Below, piece after piece: positions 1-6,913 of a DNA stretch of 64,000 nt; positions within the stretch are counted from its first letter, which is position 1; each line of letters begins with the position of its first letter. A program made the translations under genes and the position numbers. A model generated the notes under the pieces. It was not told where the DNA came from, did not search any database, and saw only the letters and a program-made list of their open reading frames with translations. Source of the stretch: Arthrobacter sp. Y-9 (lineage in GTDB: Bacteria > Actinomycetota > Actinomycetes > Actinomycetales > Micrococcaceae); assembly GCF_029690065.1 (NCBI RefSeq), contig NZ_CP121463.1, forward strand, positions 1,798,001 through 1,862,000. Direction: 5' to 3'.

Positions 1-401
1 CCGGCGACGGCCGCGGCTCCGCAGATCGAGAAACCGCACGCCACGAGCAGCGCCTGCTTGCGCTCCACGCCCAGGAGCCGGCCGAGGCCCAGGGTGCCGA
101 CGATGCCGACGCCCACCACGATCACCGCCAGCAGGGGAAGTCCCCAGCCGTGGGCGAACAGCTCCGGCAAGGAGAGCTGCAGTCCCAGGAGCACGATGCC
201 GAGGCGCAGCGGCACCCGGGAGGCATAGGCCAGGCCGGGTTCGCTCCCCCGAGGCAGGAGTCCGAGATTGCGTGCCGCGACCCCGAGGATGATCGCGATC
301 AGCAGAGCACTCACCCCCGGCGCCAGGTGGGAGATCAGGCAGGCCGCGAGGGCCACGGCGCCGGCGAGCGCCAGTCCGGAACGTTGCAGAGCGGTAGGCA
401 T
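1..401 (-). CDS. YeiH-family (UPF0324) putative sulfate/sulfite exporter, 3' part beyond the window
   Basis: The 133 visible codons start at ATG 401 and run off the left edge, so only the N-terminal portion is seen. The peptide is strongly hydrophobic with several likely membrane helices. It carries the segments LLIAIILGVAARNLGLLP and FSICGAAAVAG, which are characteristic of the YeiH/UPF0324 family. Family members are inner-membrane proteins proposed to export sulfite or sulfate-related anions, and a LysR regulator (YeiE type) is often encoded next to them. Here the divergent neighbour at 472-1377 is exactly such a regulator, which supports the assignment. The substrate is inferred from the family only. 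Confidence 0.8.
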   Translation of the reverse strand, partial: MPTALQRSGLALAGAVALAACLISHLAPGVSALLIAIILGVAARNLGLLPRGSEPGLAYASRVPLRLGIVLLGLQLSLPELFAHGWGLPLLAVIVVGVGIVGTLGLGRLLGVERKQALLVACGFSICGAAAVA

Positions 402-455
402 GTTTCCATGCTGTCAACGGGCGCGGCCGGCCAGTAGTCGGCAATCGGGCATGGA

Positions 456-476
456 GTCATATGCTGGTGATATGAC
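456..476. promoter_or_regulatory. Perfect inverted repeat, candidate LysR operator overlapping the regulator start
   Basis: GTCATAT, a 7-base spacer, then ATATGAC form a perfect 7-7-7 dyad that contains a T-N11-A LysR box. The right arm includes the ATG at 472, and a TATGCT -10-like hexamer lies at 460-465, six bases before that ATG. The dyad sits between the divergent LysR and YeiH-family genes. Autoregulation and control of the exporter are inferred. Confidence 0.55.
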
Positions 477-1377
477 CGTTCAAGACTGGGACCTGCGTCA
501 TTTCCGCCTGCTGGACGCGCTGGCCGAAGCCGGCAGCATCGGCGCCGCAGCCCGCCTGCTGGGTCTGGCCCAGCCGAACGCTTCACGGCTGCTCGACTCC
601 ATGGAGCGCAGCGCAGGCTTCGCACTCGCGGAACGGTCCGCACGAGGCAGCCGCCTCACCGACCGTGGCCTGGTGGTGGCGGGCCTGGCCTCAGAGGTGC
701 TCGCCGCGGCGACCCGGGTGACCCATGCCGTGGACGCCCTCGCCGGTCAAGGGGGCAGTCTTCACATCTGCTCCAGCCTCACCGTGGCGGAGCACCTCAT
801 GCCGGCCTGGCTGGCGACCGCCCGGCAGCGGCTTCCCGCCCTTTCCATCACGCTCGACGTCGGCAACTCGGCGTCCGTGTTCGACCGCCTCCGCGAGGGC
901 AGCGTCGACCTCGGTTTCGTCGAGGGCCCGACGATCGAGACGGGCTTCCACTACCTCGATCTGCTCCGGGACGACCTCCTGGTCGTCGTTCCCGCGGCGC
1001 ACCCGTGGGCGGCCCGGGAGTCCGTGGGGGCGGACGAGGTGGCGAGCGCGTCCCTCGTGGTGCGGGAGGCCGGTTCCGGCACCCGCCAGGTGGCCGAGCG
1101 GGCTCTCGCGCCGCACACGGCGGGCGGCGCCGCGCCATCACGCCTCGAAGTGGGCAGCAACGCGGCGCTCGTGGCGAGCGTCGCCGCGGGGCTCGGCCCC
1201 GGCGTCGTGAGCAGAATGGCCGTCAGCCCCGAACTGCTGACGGGCCGGCTCGTGGCGGTGACGGTGCCCGGGCTGGTGCTCGCGCGGACGCTCAGGGCAG
1301 TATGGCCTGCGCGTGTCCCGCTGTCCCGGGAGACCGGCGAGTTCCTGGCGCTCGTTCGTTCCTTGATCGAGGGGTGA
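472..1377 (+). CDS. LysR-family transcriptional regulator (YeiE-like)
   Basis: This 301-residue protein has the normal LysR length. An N-terminal winged helix-turn-helix (about residues 8-65, with AARLLGLAQPNASRLL) is followed by a substrate-binding domain that includes VREAGSGTRQ, a segment typical of the CysB/CbbR/YeiE branch. The reading frame is open upstream to 268, but ATG 472 gives the family's usual N terminus; ATG 451 is an alternative. No good Shine-Dalgarno precedes 472, so a leaderless mRNA is possible. The gene is divergent from the YeiH-type exporter, and regulator-exporter pairing of this sort is known from yeiE-yeiH, so control of sulfur oxyanion export is the likely role. Confidence 0.8.
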   Translation: MTVQDWDLRHFRLLDALAEAGSIGAAARLLGLAQPNASRLLDSMERSAGFALAERSARGSRLTDRGLVVAGLASEVLAAATRVTHAVDALAGQGGSLHICSSLTVAEHLMPAWLATARQRLPALSITLDVGNSASVFDRLREGSVDLGFVEGPTIETGFHYLDLLRDDLLVVVPAAHPWAARESVGADEVASASLVVREAGSGTRQVAERALAPHTAGGAAPSRLEVGSNAALVASVAAGLGPGVVSRMAVSPELLTGRLVAVTVPGLVLARTLRAVWPARVPLSRETGEFLALVRSLIEG

Positions 1378-1416
1378 GGTACTGCGCCTGTCAGTGGGTG
1401 GCGTACAGGCCGCGTC

Positions 1417-1815
1417 TCAGGTCTCGTAGCTGTCGAAGCTGTCCTGTGCCGCGATAAGCCCGTCCCGCACGGTGAAGACCGACAGAATCCGAGCCCTCAT
1501 CGTCTCCCCCTCATTCCAGTACGGCAGGTCCATCCGGGCCTCCGCCTGCCAGGAGAGCTCCACGGCCACCTCATCGCCGTCGGCCAGCACGCGCTGGACG
1601 GTGTACTCCTGCTCCCCCACCACGAGGTGGGCCTGTGCGAATCCGTTCAGGGTCTGTTCACGGTCTCGGGTGGCTTCCTGCGGTGAGAGCGCATTGGGCC
1701 ATTCGCGGAACCTGAAGTCCGGCGCCAGAAACGCGCCCAGTTCGTCCACAGGAGCCTGACGGCCCACGGCATGCACATAGTCGAGGACGATCCGGCGGGC
1801 TGTCTCAGCTGTCAT
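1417..1815 (-). CDS. SnoaL/NTF2-like domain protein
   Basis: A protein of about 132 residues with the pattern of the NTF2-like superfamily (small alpha+beta cone fold). N-terminal helices are followed by VLADGDEVAVELSWQAEA and ARILSVFTVRDGLI strands. The family includes isomerases, cyclases and proteins of unknown function, and nothing here fixes a substrate. ATG 1815 has AGGA eight bases upstream; ATG 1824 would add three residues. It is convergent with the LysR gene and divergent from def, from which it is separated by about 70 bases. Function is not assigned beyond the fold. Confidence 0.65.
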   Translation of the reverse strand: MTAETARRIVLDYVHAVGRQAPVDELGAFLAPDFRFREWPNALSPQEATRDREQTLNGFAQAHLVVGEQEYTVQRVLADGDEVAVELSWQAEARMDLPYWNEGETMRARILSVFTVRDGLIAAQDSFDSYET

Positions 1816-1885
1816 AGACTGCATCCTAGCCGTGCAGCAGCTTCGCCCGACCGAGGAGCCGGCGCCCGATCACCTGAGGAGAACC

Positions 1886-2530
1886 GTGTCCGCCCCTGCC
1901 CCCACCCTGAGTGATGCGGAGATCCGGGACCTGGTCCTGGCGCTCCTGGAGTCCCCGGACGAGATCGCCATCGTGCAGGCCGGACATCCGGTCCTCCGGC
2001 AGCAGGCCAAGGACTTCACCGGGCAGCTCAGCGCCGCGGAACTCTCGGCGTTCCTCGACCTCATGCGCGCCGTCATGCACGCCGCTCCAGGGGTCGGTCT
2101 GGCCGCTCCGCAGTTGGGCGTCCCGCTCCGACTCGCCGTGCTGGAGGACCAGTGGCCCATCCCCGAGGAGGTCGCCTCGGAACGGGACCGGCAGCCCCTG
2201 CCCTATTTCGCCGTGGTCAATCCGGTCTACCACGGGGTCGGAGAAGAACTGGCGCCGTTCTACGAAGGCTGCCTCTCGGTCCACGGTCTGCAAGGGGTCG
2301 TCGCGCGTCACCAGCGGGTGCGGCTGGACTGGACCACCCCGGACGGTGAGGCCCGCAGTGAGGAGTTCAGCGGTTGGCAGGCCCGCATCGTGCAGCACGA
2401 AACGGACCACCTGGCCGGCACGCTGTACGTGGACAAGGCCCTGACCCGATCGCTGACGTTCAACCCGGAGTACGCCCAGTACTGGGCAGCCCCCGGGATC
2501 GACGCGGCTCGGAAGGGCCTGGGTTTCTGA
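1886..2530 (+). CDS. def: Peptide deformylase
   Basis: Removes the N-formyl group from nascent proteins in the cytosol. All three family motifs are visible when translation starts at GTG 1886: GVGLAAPQ (residues 69-76), EGCLS with the metal-ligand Cys129, and HETDH (171-175) with two metal-ligand histidines and the catalytic Glu. The middle Thr of HETDH replaces the commoner Ile/Met/Leu. GTG 1886 is chosen because GAGGAG lies five bases upstream; an open extension to 1832 lacks a ribosome site. The 214-residue length fits actinobacterial type I deformylases with a short N-terminal extension. The stop codon is two bases before the rlmA start, so the two genes are probably co-transcribed. Confidence 0.93.
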   Translation: MSAPAPTLSDAEIRDLVLALLESPDEIAIVQAGHPVLRQQAKDFTGQLSAAELSAFLDLMRAVMHAAPGVGLAAPQLGVPLRLAVLEDQWPIPEEVASERDRQPLPYFAVVNPVYHGVGEELAPFYEGCLSVHGLQGVVARHQRVRLDWTTPDGEARSEEFSGWQARIVQHETDHLAGTLYVDKALTRSLTFNPEYAQYWAAPGIDAARKGLGF

Positions 2531-2532
2531 CC

Positions 2533-3423
2533 GTGCGGGATGACGTCAGGGCCTTGCTGCGCTGCCCGCACTGCGGCGAACCGTTCCTTCGTGTGCCTGT
2601 TGCTCCTGGGCCGCGGTCACGGTTGCAGTGCCCTTCCGGTCACAGCTTCGACGCGGCCAAGCAGGGCTATTACAACTTCCTGACCGGCAAGGGCACCTCC
2701 TTCACGGCGGACAGCGCCGCCATGGCGGCTTCCCGGGCCACCTTCCTCGAGGCCGGGCATTACGGGCCCCTGGCCGATGCCCTCAGCGCCATGGTGCGCT
2801 CGGCGCTGGCCCACGACGCCGGCGCGCCGGTCCTGGTCGACGCCGGGTCCGGCACGGGCTACTACCTCCACGCGGTGACCCGGCAGCTCGCCGCCGAGGG
2901 CTCGGAAGCTGCGACGCCCTCGGCAGTCGCCTTCGACATCTCCAAGTTCGCCCTCCGACGCGCCGCACGCCTGAACCCGGACGCCGCCGTGTTCGTCTGG
3001 GACGTCTGGCGTCCGCTTCCGCTGGCGGACGAAAGCGCCGATGCCGTCCTGGTGGTGTTCGCCCCCCGCAACCCTGCGGAGTTCCACCGCGTCCTGCGGC
3101 CGGGCGGGGTCGCCGTCGTCGTGACGCCGCTGCCGTCTCATCTGCGGGAGATCGCCGACGTCGCCGGGCTGCTGGACATCGAGGAAGGCAAAACCGAACG
3201 GCTCGACGCCGGCATGGCGGAGGACTTCGAGCTGATCGATCGCCGGACACTCGAGTTCACCCTCTCGCTGTCCCCTGCCGACGTCGCCGCGGTCGCCCTC
3301 ATGGGCCCGGCCGGGCACCATCTGGACCCGGCCGCACTCGCCCAGCGGACCGCAGCCCTGGGCGCGGAGACCCCGGTCACCGCCGGATTCACCCTCTCCG
3401 CGTACCGGCCCCTCCCGGCCTGA
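2533..3423 (+). CDS. rlmA: 23S rRNA (guanine-N1)-methyltransferase, RlmA family
   Basis: A 296-residue protein with an N-terminal zinc site (Cys11, Cys14, Cys33, His37) followed by a class I SAM-dependent methyltransferase domain with the glycine-rich motif VDAGSGTGYYL. This architecture defines the RlmA family, which methylates N1 of G745 (RlmA-I) or G748 (RlmA-II/TlrB) in helix 35 of 23S rRNA. Gram-positive members usually act on G748, and TlrB gives tylosin resistance together with a second methylation. GTG 2533 follows the def stop by two bases, which indicates translational coupling. The open frame upstream overlaps def and is ignored. The target base is inferred. Confidence 0.88.
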   Translation: MRDDVRALLRCPHCGEPFLRVPVAPGPRSRLQCPSGHSFDAAKQGYYNFLTGKGTSFTADSAAMAASRATFLEAGHYGPLADALSAMVRSALAHDAGAPVLVDAGSGTGYYLHAVTRQLAAEGSEAATPSAVAFDISKFALRRAARLNPDAAVFVWDVWRPLPLADESADAVLVVFAPRNPAEFHRVLRPGGVAVVVTPLPSHLREIADVAGLLDIEEGKTERLDAGMAEDFELIDRRTLEFTLSLSPADVAAVALMGPAGHHLDPAALAQRTAALGAETPVTAGFTLSAYRPLPA

Positions 3424-3568
3424 CCGCCTGGTTTCCAGCACGGCGTCCTGAACCATCCGCCCCGTGACGGGCATCCCGAACCACGGTGTGACTAGGATGG
3501 TTTAAACGATCGTGGGGAGTCGTCGCCGAAGGAGGCGTTGGTTTCACCCACAGCAAAGGGGTGGCACG

Positions 3569-4030
3569 ATGGACTGGCTCATCGACAATCTCTGGGCCCT
3601 CTGGCTCGTCACACTGCTGGTCTTCGGGGTGATCGAGCTCCTCAGCCTGGATCTCATCTTCCTCATGATGGCCGGCTCCTCCCTGGTGACGCTCTTCGTC
3701 GCACTCGCGGGAGCGCCGTTCTGGCTCCAGGTGGTGGTCTTCTGCCTCGTCTCGCTTCTGATGATCTTCTTCGTCCGTCCGATCGCTCTGAAACACCTCC
3801 GCAAGGGTCCGAAGGACTCGCTCAGCAACGTCGACCGTCTCATCGGGGACTCCGCCCTGGTGGTGGAGACCACGAGTCCGCTCGGTGGACTAGTCAAGAT
3901 CGGCGGCGACGTCTGGAGCGCCCGGACTGACGGCCCCAGCTTCCTCACCGGCACCACCGTCCAGGTGCTGCGCATCGACGGCGCGCACGCCGTCGTCGGA
4001 CTTCTCGAGCAGCCCACGGCTGCTTCCTGA
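3569..4030 (+). CDS. NfeD-family membrane protein
   Basis: A 153-residue protein with two to three N-terminal transmembrane segments (about residues 5-70) and a C-terminal OB-fold domain of the short NfeD type (GDSALVVETTSPLGGLVKIGGDVWSAR). It lacks the ClpP-like protease domain of long NfeD proteins. Short NfeD proteins are usually encoded beside SPFH/stomatin-like proteins and are thought to help organise membrane microdomains. That partner follows 57 bases downstream. ATG 3569 has a G-rich ribosome site (GGGG) just upstream; an earlier ATG at 3512 would add an arginine-rich leader and has no ribosome site. Confidence 0.85.
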   Translation: MDWLIDNLWALWLVTLLVFGVIELLSLDLIFLMMAGSSLVTLFVALAGAPFWLQVVVFCLVSLLMIFFVRPIALKHLRKGPKDSLSNVDRLIGDSALVVETTSPLGGLVKIGGDVWSARTDGPSFLTGTTVQVLRIDGAHAVVGLLEQPTAAS

Positions 4031-4087
4031 CTTTCTCAGCGGGCAAGGCGCTTGCCCGTCCCACCAACCCAGGAAAGGCACCTGCTG

Positions 4088-5014
4088 ATGTTCAATCCCT
4101 TACCTGTCGTACTCTCCTTCCTTCTGATCGCCCTGGTGATCTTCGTCCTGATCGTGCTGATCCGCTCGGTCCGGATCGTGCCGCAGGCCCGTGCCGGGGT
4201 GGTGGAACGGCTCGGGAAGTACCAGCGCACGCTGAACCCGGGTCTGACCATCCTCATTCCGTTCGTGGACCGTCTCCTGCCTCTCCTGGACCTCCGTGAA
4301 CAGGTGGTCTCGTTCCCGCCGCAGCCTGTCATCACCGAGGACAACCTCGTGGTGTCGATCGACACCGTGGTCTACTTCCAGGTCACCGACGCCCGTGCGG
4401 CCACCTATGAGATCGCCAACTACATCCAGGCCGTCGAGCAGCTCACCACCACGACGCTCCGTAACGTGGTCGGCGGCCTCAACCTGGAGCAGGCTCTGAC
4501 CAGCCGCGACCAGATCAACGGCCAGCTGCGCGGCGTCCTCGACGAGGCCACCGGCCGCTGGGGCATCCGCGTCTCCCGCGTCGAGCTCAAGGCCATCGAT
4601 CCGCCCCTCTCCATCCAGGACTCGATGGAGAAGCAGATGCGCGCCGAGCGTGACCGCCGTGCCGCGATCCTCACGGCGGAAGGCACCAAGCAGTCCCAGA
4701 TCCTGACCGCCGAGGGTGAGCGTCAGGCCGCCATCCTCAAGGCCGAAGGTGACGCGAAGGCCGCGATCCTGCGGGCCGACGGTGAAGCACAGGCCATCCA
4801 GAAGGTCTTCGACGCGATCCACGCCGGACGACCCGATCAGAAGCTGCTGGCGTACCAGTACCTCCAGACGCTTCCCAAGCTGGCCGAAGGAACGTCCAAC
4901 AAGCTCTGGATCATCCCGAGCGAAGTGGGCGAGGCCCTGAAGGGCATCGGCGGCGTGCTCGGCAATGTGGCGCCCGATGCCGGCGACACCACCGCTGGCG
5001 TGCCGCGCCACTGA
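4088..5014 (+). CDS. SPFH/band 7 (stomatin-like) membrane protein
   Basis: A 308-residue protein: one N-terminal membrane anchor (about residues 5-27), a band 7 domain (RIVPQARAGVVERLGKYQRT to about residue 190), then an alanine/glutamate-rich coiled coil with repeating TAEGERQAAILKAEGDAK heptads. This matches stomatin/prohibitin-like proteins (HflK/QmcA/YbbK group) that form large ring assemblies on the membrane. AGGAAAGG ends nine bases before ATG 4088; the open extension to 4052 has no ribosome site. It forms a pair with the upstream NfeD gene, the usual arrangement. A strong hairpin terminator follows. Confidence 0.9.
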   Translation: MFNPLPVVLSFLLIALVIFVLIVLIRSVRIVPQARAGVVERLGKYQRTLNPGLTILIPFVDRLLPLLDLREQVVSFPPQPVITEDNLVVSIDTVVYFQVTDARAATYEIANYIQAVEQLTTTTLRNVVGGLNLEQALTSRDQINGQLRGVLDEATGRWGIRVSRVELKAIDPPLSIQDSMEKQMRAERDRRAAILTAEGTKQSQILTAEGERQAAILKAEGDAKAAILRADGEAQAIQKVFDAIHAGRPDQKLLAYQYLQTLPKLAEGTSNKLWIIPSEVGEALKGIGGVLGNVAPDAGDTTAGVPRH

Positions 5015-5045
5015 CGCCCCGGCTCCGGAGTCTTCCCAGCAGTGC

Positions 5046-5075
5046 CCACCGGCCCCGTTTCGACGGGGCCGGTGG
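5046..5075 (+). terminator. Hairpin after the SPFH gene
   Basis: A 13-bp perfect stem closed by a TTCG tetraloop, 31 bases after the SPFH stop. There is no long T-run after it, as is common for terminators in high-GC actinobacteria. Confidence 0.75.
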
Positions 5076-5132
5076 TGTATGGCCCGCGAAGCGGCTCCGG
5101 TGCCGTAAAATGGGTGGTTGCGCCTCGGGAGC

Positions 5133-5160
5133 GGGAACAAGTCCGGCTCCGGAAGCGTTG
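5133..5160 (+). promoter_or_regulatory. SigR/SigH-type promoter for rbpA
   Basis: GGGAAC (5133-5138), an 18-base spacer and GTTG (5157-5160) match the thiol-oxidative-stress ECF sigma consensus GGGAAY-N18-GTT (Streptomyces SigR, mycobacterial SigH). The start point would fall about 68 bases before the rbpA ATG. A second -10-like hexamer, TAAAAT, lies at 5106-5111 and may serve the housekeeping sigma factor. rbpA is a known SigR target in Streptomyces coelicolor, which makes the match plausible. Confidence 0.65.
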
Positions 5161-5233
5161 CATTCGACAGGGTATCCCCCAGGCCTTCGAGCCAGGGTGA
5201 GTGCCGTGGAACCCGGTCAGCGAGGGAGAAGAA

Positions 5234-5578
5234 ATGAGCGATCGCAGCCTGCGAGGCATGCGCCTTGGCGCACAGAGCATGGAGAGCGAATCCGGTGTGG
5301 AGCCGGCGCCGCGCCAGCGCGTGGAGTACCGTTGCGCTGATGGTGAGCAGGTTTTCGTGACCTTTGCCGCCGAAGCGGAGATCCCCCCGGTCTGGACGTC
5401 CAAGACCGGCAAGGAAGCGATTCTGGTGGACGGCGAGAAGCCGGTGGACGCCAATGAGAAGGCCGCTCGCACCCACTGGGACATGCTGCTGGAGCGCCGT
5501 TCCATCCCCGAGCTGGAGCAGATCCTTGAGGACCGCCTCAAGATCCTCCGCGAACGCCGGGGAGCTCGCGCCAGCTGA
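5234..5578 (+). CDS. rbpA: RNA polymerase-binding protein RbpA
   Basis: A 114-residue protein matching actinobacterial RbpA along its length. It begins with MSDRSLRGMRLG (the N-terminal tail near the polymerase active site) and continues with a central beta-barrel (VEYRCADGEQVFVTFAAEAE, IPPVWTSKTG). It ends with a C-terminal helix-loop-helix that binds sigma (THWDMLLERRSIPELEQIL). RbpA stabilises open complexes with the housekeeping sigma factor and is linked to rifampicin tolerance. GAGGGAG lies just upstream of ATG 5234. A SigR/SigH-like promoter precedes it and a long bidirectional terminator follows. Confidence 0.96.
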   Translation: MSDRSLRGMRLGAQSMESESGVEPAPRQRVEYRCADGEQVFVTFAAEAEIPPVWTSKTGKEAILVDGEKPVDANEKAARTHWDMLLERRSIPELEQILEDRLKILRERRGARAS

Positions 5579-5596
5579 CACTGCTGGACGACGACA

Positions 5597-5640
5597 CGCA
5601 GGAAGGGCCGGAACCCGTGAGGGTTCCGGCCCTTCCTGCG
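5597..5640. terminator. Bidirectional terminator between rbpA and the mannose synthase gene
   Basis: A perfect 20-bp stem with a GTGA loop in the 104-base gap between two convergent genes. By symmetry it can serve both. Confidence 0.85.
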
Positions 5641-5682
5641 TCCCGGGTCAACCCGACCGCGGCGCCTTTCGGCGCAGGGGGG

Positions 5683-6417
5683 TCAGCGCTTGCGGCCGCC
5701 CGTCAGGGCGTTCCAGCGGGCGTTGAGACCCCACTTGGTCACGTTGATCATGGCTTCCACCACGATGTTGCCGCTCATCTTCGAAGTGCCGAACTCGCGC
5801 TCGACGAAGGTGATCGGAACCTCCTTGATGGTGAGGCCGGCCTTGGCCGTGCGCCACTTGAGGTCCACCTGGAAGCCGTAGCCCTTCGACTCGACCAGGT
5901 CCAGATCGATCGTCTGCAGGGTGGTGGCGCGGAAGGCGTTGTAACCGCCGGTGAGGTCACGGATCGGAAGCCCGAGCATGGTCCGGGCGTAGAAGGAGCC
6001 GCACCGGGAGATCAGCTGACGGTGCGCCGGCCAGTTGACGACCTCGCCACCGGGGACCCAGCGCGAACCGATCGCCAGATCGGCGCCGTCCTCCACGGCC
6101 TTCAGGAGCAGGGGAAGCTGCTCCGGCTGGTGCGAGCCGTCGGCGTCGAGTTCCACGAGGACGTCGTAGCCTTCGCTGAGACCCCACTTGAAACCGGCGA
6201 TGTAGGCCGCGCCCAGCCCTTCCTTGCCCTTGCGGTGCAGGACCTTGACCTGGGAGTCCTCGGCCGCGATCTGATCCGCCAGGCGTCCCGTGCCGTCGGG
6301 GCTGTTGTCATCCACCACGAGCACATCGGTGGCCGGTACCGCGGCGCGCACCCGAGCGAGCGTCTTCGGGAGGGACTCGAGTTCATTGAACGTGGGGATG
6401 ATGGTCAGGACGCGCAA
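5683..6417 (-). CDS. ppm1: Polyprenol monophosphomannose synthase
   Basis: A 244-residue GT2-family glycosyltransferase that would transfer mannose from GDP-mannose to polyprenyl phosphate. The product is the lipid-linked mannose donor for lipomannan and protein O-mannosylation. Visible hallmarks are IIPTFNE at the N terminus, VVDDNSPDGTG, the DxD-type motif ELDADGSH and the IGSRWVPGG segment typical of Dpm1/Ppm1 enzymes. It corresponds to the catalytic D2 domain only; the acyltransferase domain fused to it in M. tuberculosis is absent. A TATAAT -10 box lies at 6495-6500 on the minus strand. In M. tuberculosis the same gene also neighbours rbpA. Confidence 0.9.
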   Translation of the reverse strand: MRVLTIIPTFNELESLPKTLARVRAAVPATDVLVVDDNSPDGTGRLADQIAAEDSQVKVLHRKGKEGLGAAYIAGFKWGLSEGYDVLVELDADGSHQPEQLPLLLKAVEDGADLAIGSRWVPGGEVVNWPAHRQLISRCGSFYARTMLGLPIRDLTGGYNAFRATTLQTIDLDLVESKGYGFQVDLKWRTAKAGLTIKEVPITFVEREFGTSKMSGNIVVEAMINVTKWGLNARWNALTGGRKR

Positions 6418-6494
6418 AGAGGCTTTCCATTCTGCTCGGGACAGCTGGCCGCGCCGCTCGGATCACCGGAGGTGCCAGCAGGGCGCAAAGTCTC

Positions 6495-6500
6495 ATTATA
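6495..6500 (-). promoter_or_regulatory. -10 box upstream of ppm1
   Basis: A perfect TATAAT on the minus strand, rare in such GC-rich DNA. Transcription would start near 6488, leaving a leader of about 70 bases before ATG 6417. No good -35 hexamer is seen at 16-18 bases; TTGACC lies 22 bases away. Confidence 0.5.
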
Positions 6501-6794
6501 AGTCACGAGGCGGACGCCTTCGGGTCAACCCCGTGCTTCCGGGCCACCGGGCCACCGGCGCCTTCGGGGCTTCCTCGAGCGGAAGCGCCGACGGCACAAG
6601 AACGGGCCCGGTGGAGAAGGACCAGTCGCAGACGGCACACACATGTCCGCTACAACTGTTTTCTGCTACCACCAGGCCCGTTCAGACGTGCCGCCACCGT
6701 GACGCTGGGATCTCCGGCCTGGCCGGGTTCCCTGAGCTGTCCTGCCGATGAGGCTGGATGGCCTAAGAGACCTCATAACCACCCGTGATGTACA

Positions 6795-6822
6795 ACTCTA
6801 CGGTCCATGAACTTGCTGTCAA
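6795..6822 (-). promoter_or_regulatory. Canonical promoter with no assigned gene
   Basis: Minus strand TTGACA (6822-6817), 16-base spacer, TAGAGT (6800-6795). The -35 box directly abuts the hairpin at 6823-6871. The nearest recognised gene downstream is ppm1, more than 370 bases away and with its own -10 box. The transcript could be a long ppm1 leader, a small RNA or a short peptide mRNA. Confidence 0.5.
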
Positions 6823-6871
6823 CCCCGGTCGTGAACTGCAAGGACATGCTTCGTCGCAGTTCAGGACGGGG
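6823..6871 (-). terminator. Imperfect hairpin after the amidohydrolase gene
   Basis: TGAACTGC and GCAGTTCA form the inner stem with a 16-base loop. GTC/GAC and CCC/GGG extend it across two mismatches. It lies about 43 bases beyond the amidohydrolase stop and is probably the terminator of the helY-amidohydrolase transcript. Confidence 0.5.
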
Positions 6872-6913
6872 TTCCGGGAAGACCGCTCAGCCGGCTTTTC
6901 TGAGGGGAATCCT

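Larger units (their letters stand above)
6418..6913. other. 496-base region without a recognisable gene
   Basis: Lies between the mannose synthase start and the amidohydrolase stop, both on the minus strand. It holds the probable ppm1 -10 box, a second canonical minus-strand promoter at 6795-6822 and a long imperfect hairpin at 6823-6871. Short open frames on the minus strand around 6530-6780 are arginine/proline-rich or have weak third-position GC, so I do not call a protein. Confidence 0.5.

Noticed and set aside
4100-5581. A 493-codon minus-strand frame opposite the SPFH and rbpA genes
   Set aside because: Antisense shadow spanning two well-supported genes, a terminator and a promoter.
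6530-6790. Short minus-strand frames in the gene-free region, including a 39-codon Arg-rich frame and a Cys-containing frame
   Set aside because: Codon usage is not convincingly coding, no ribosome site is clear and no family is recognised. Kept only as part of the orphan-promoter finding.
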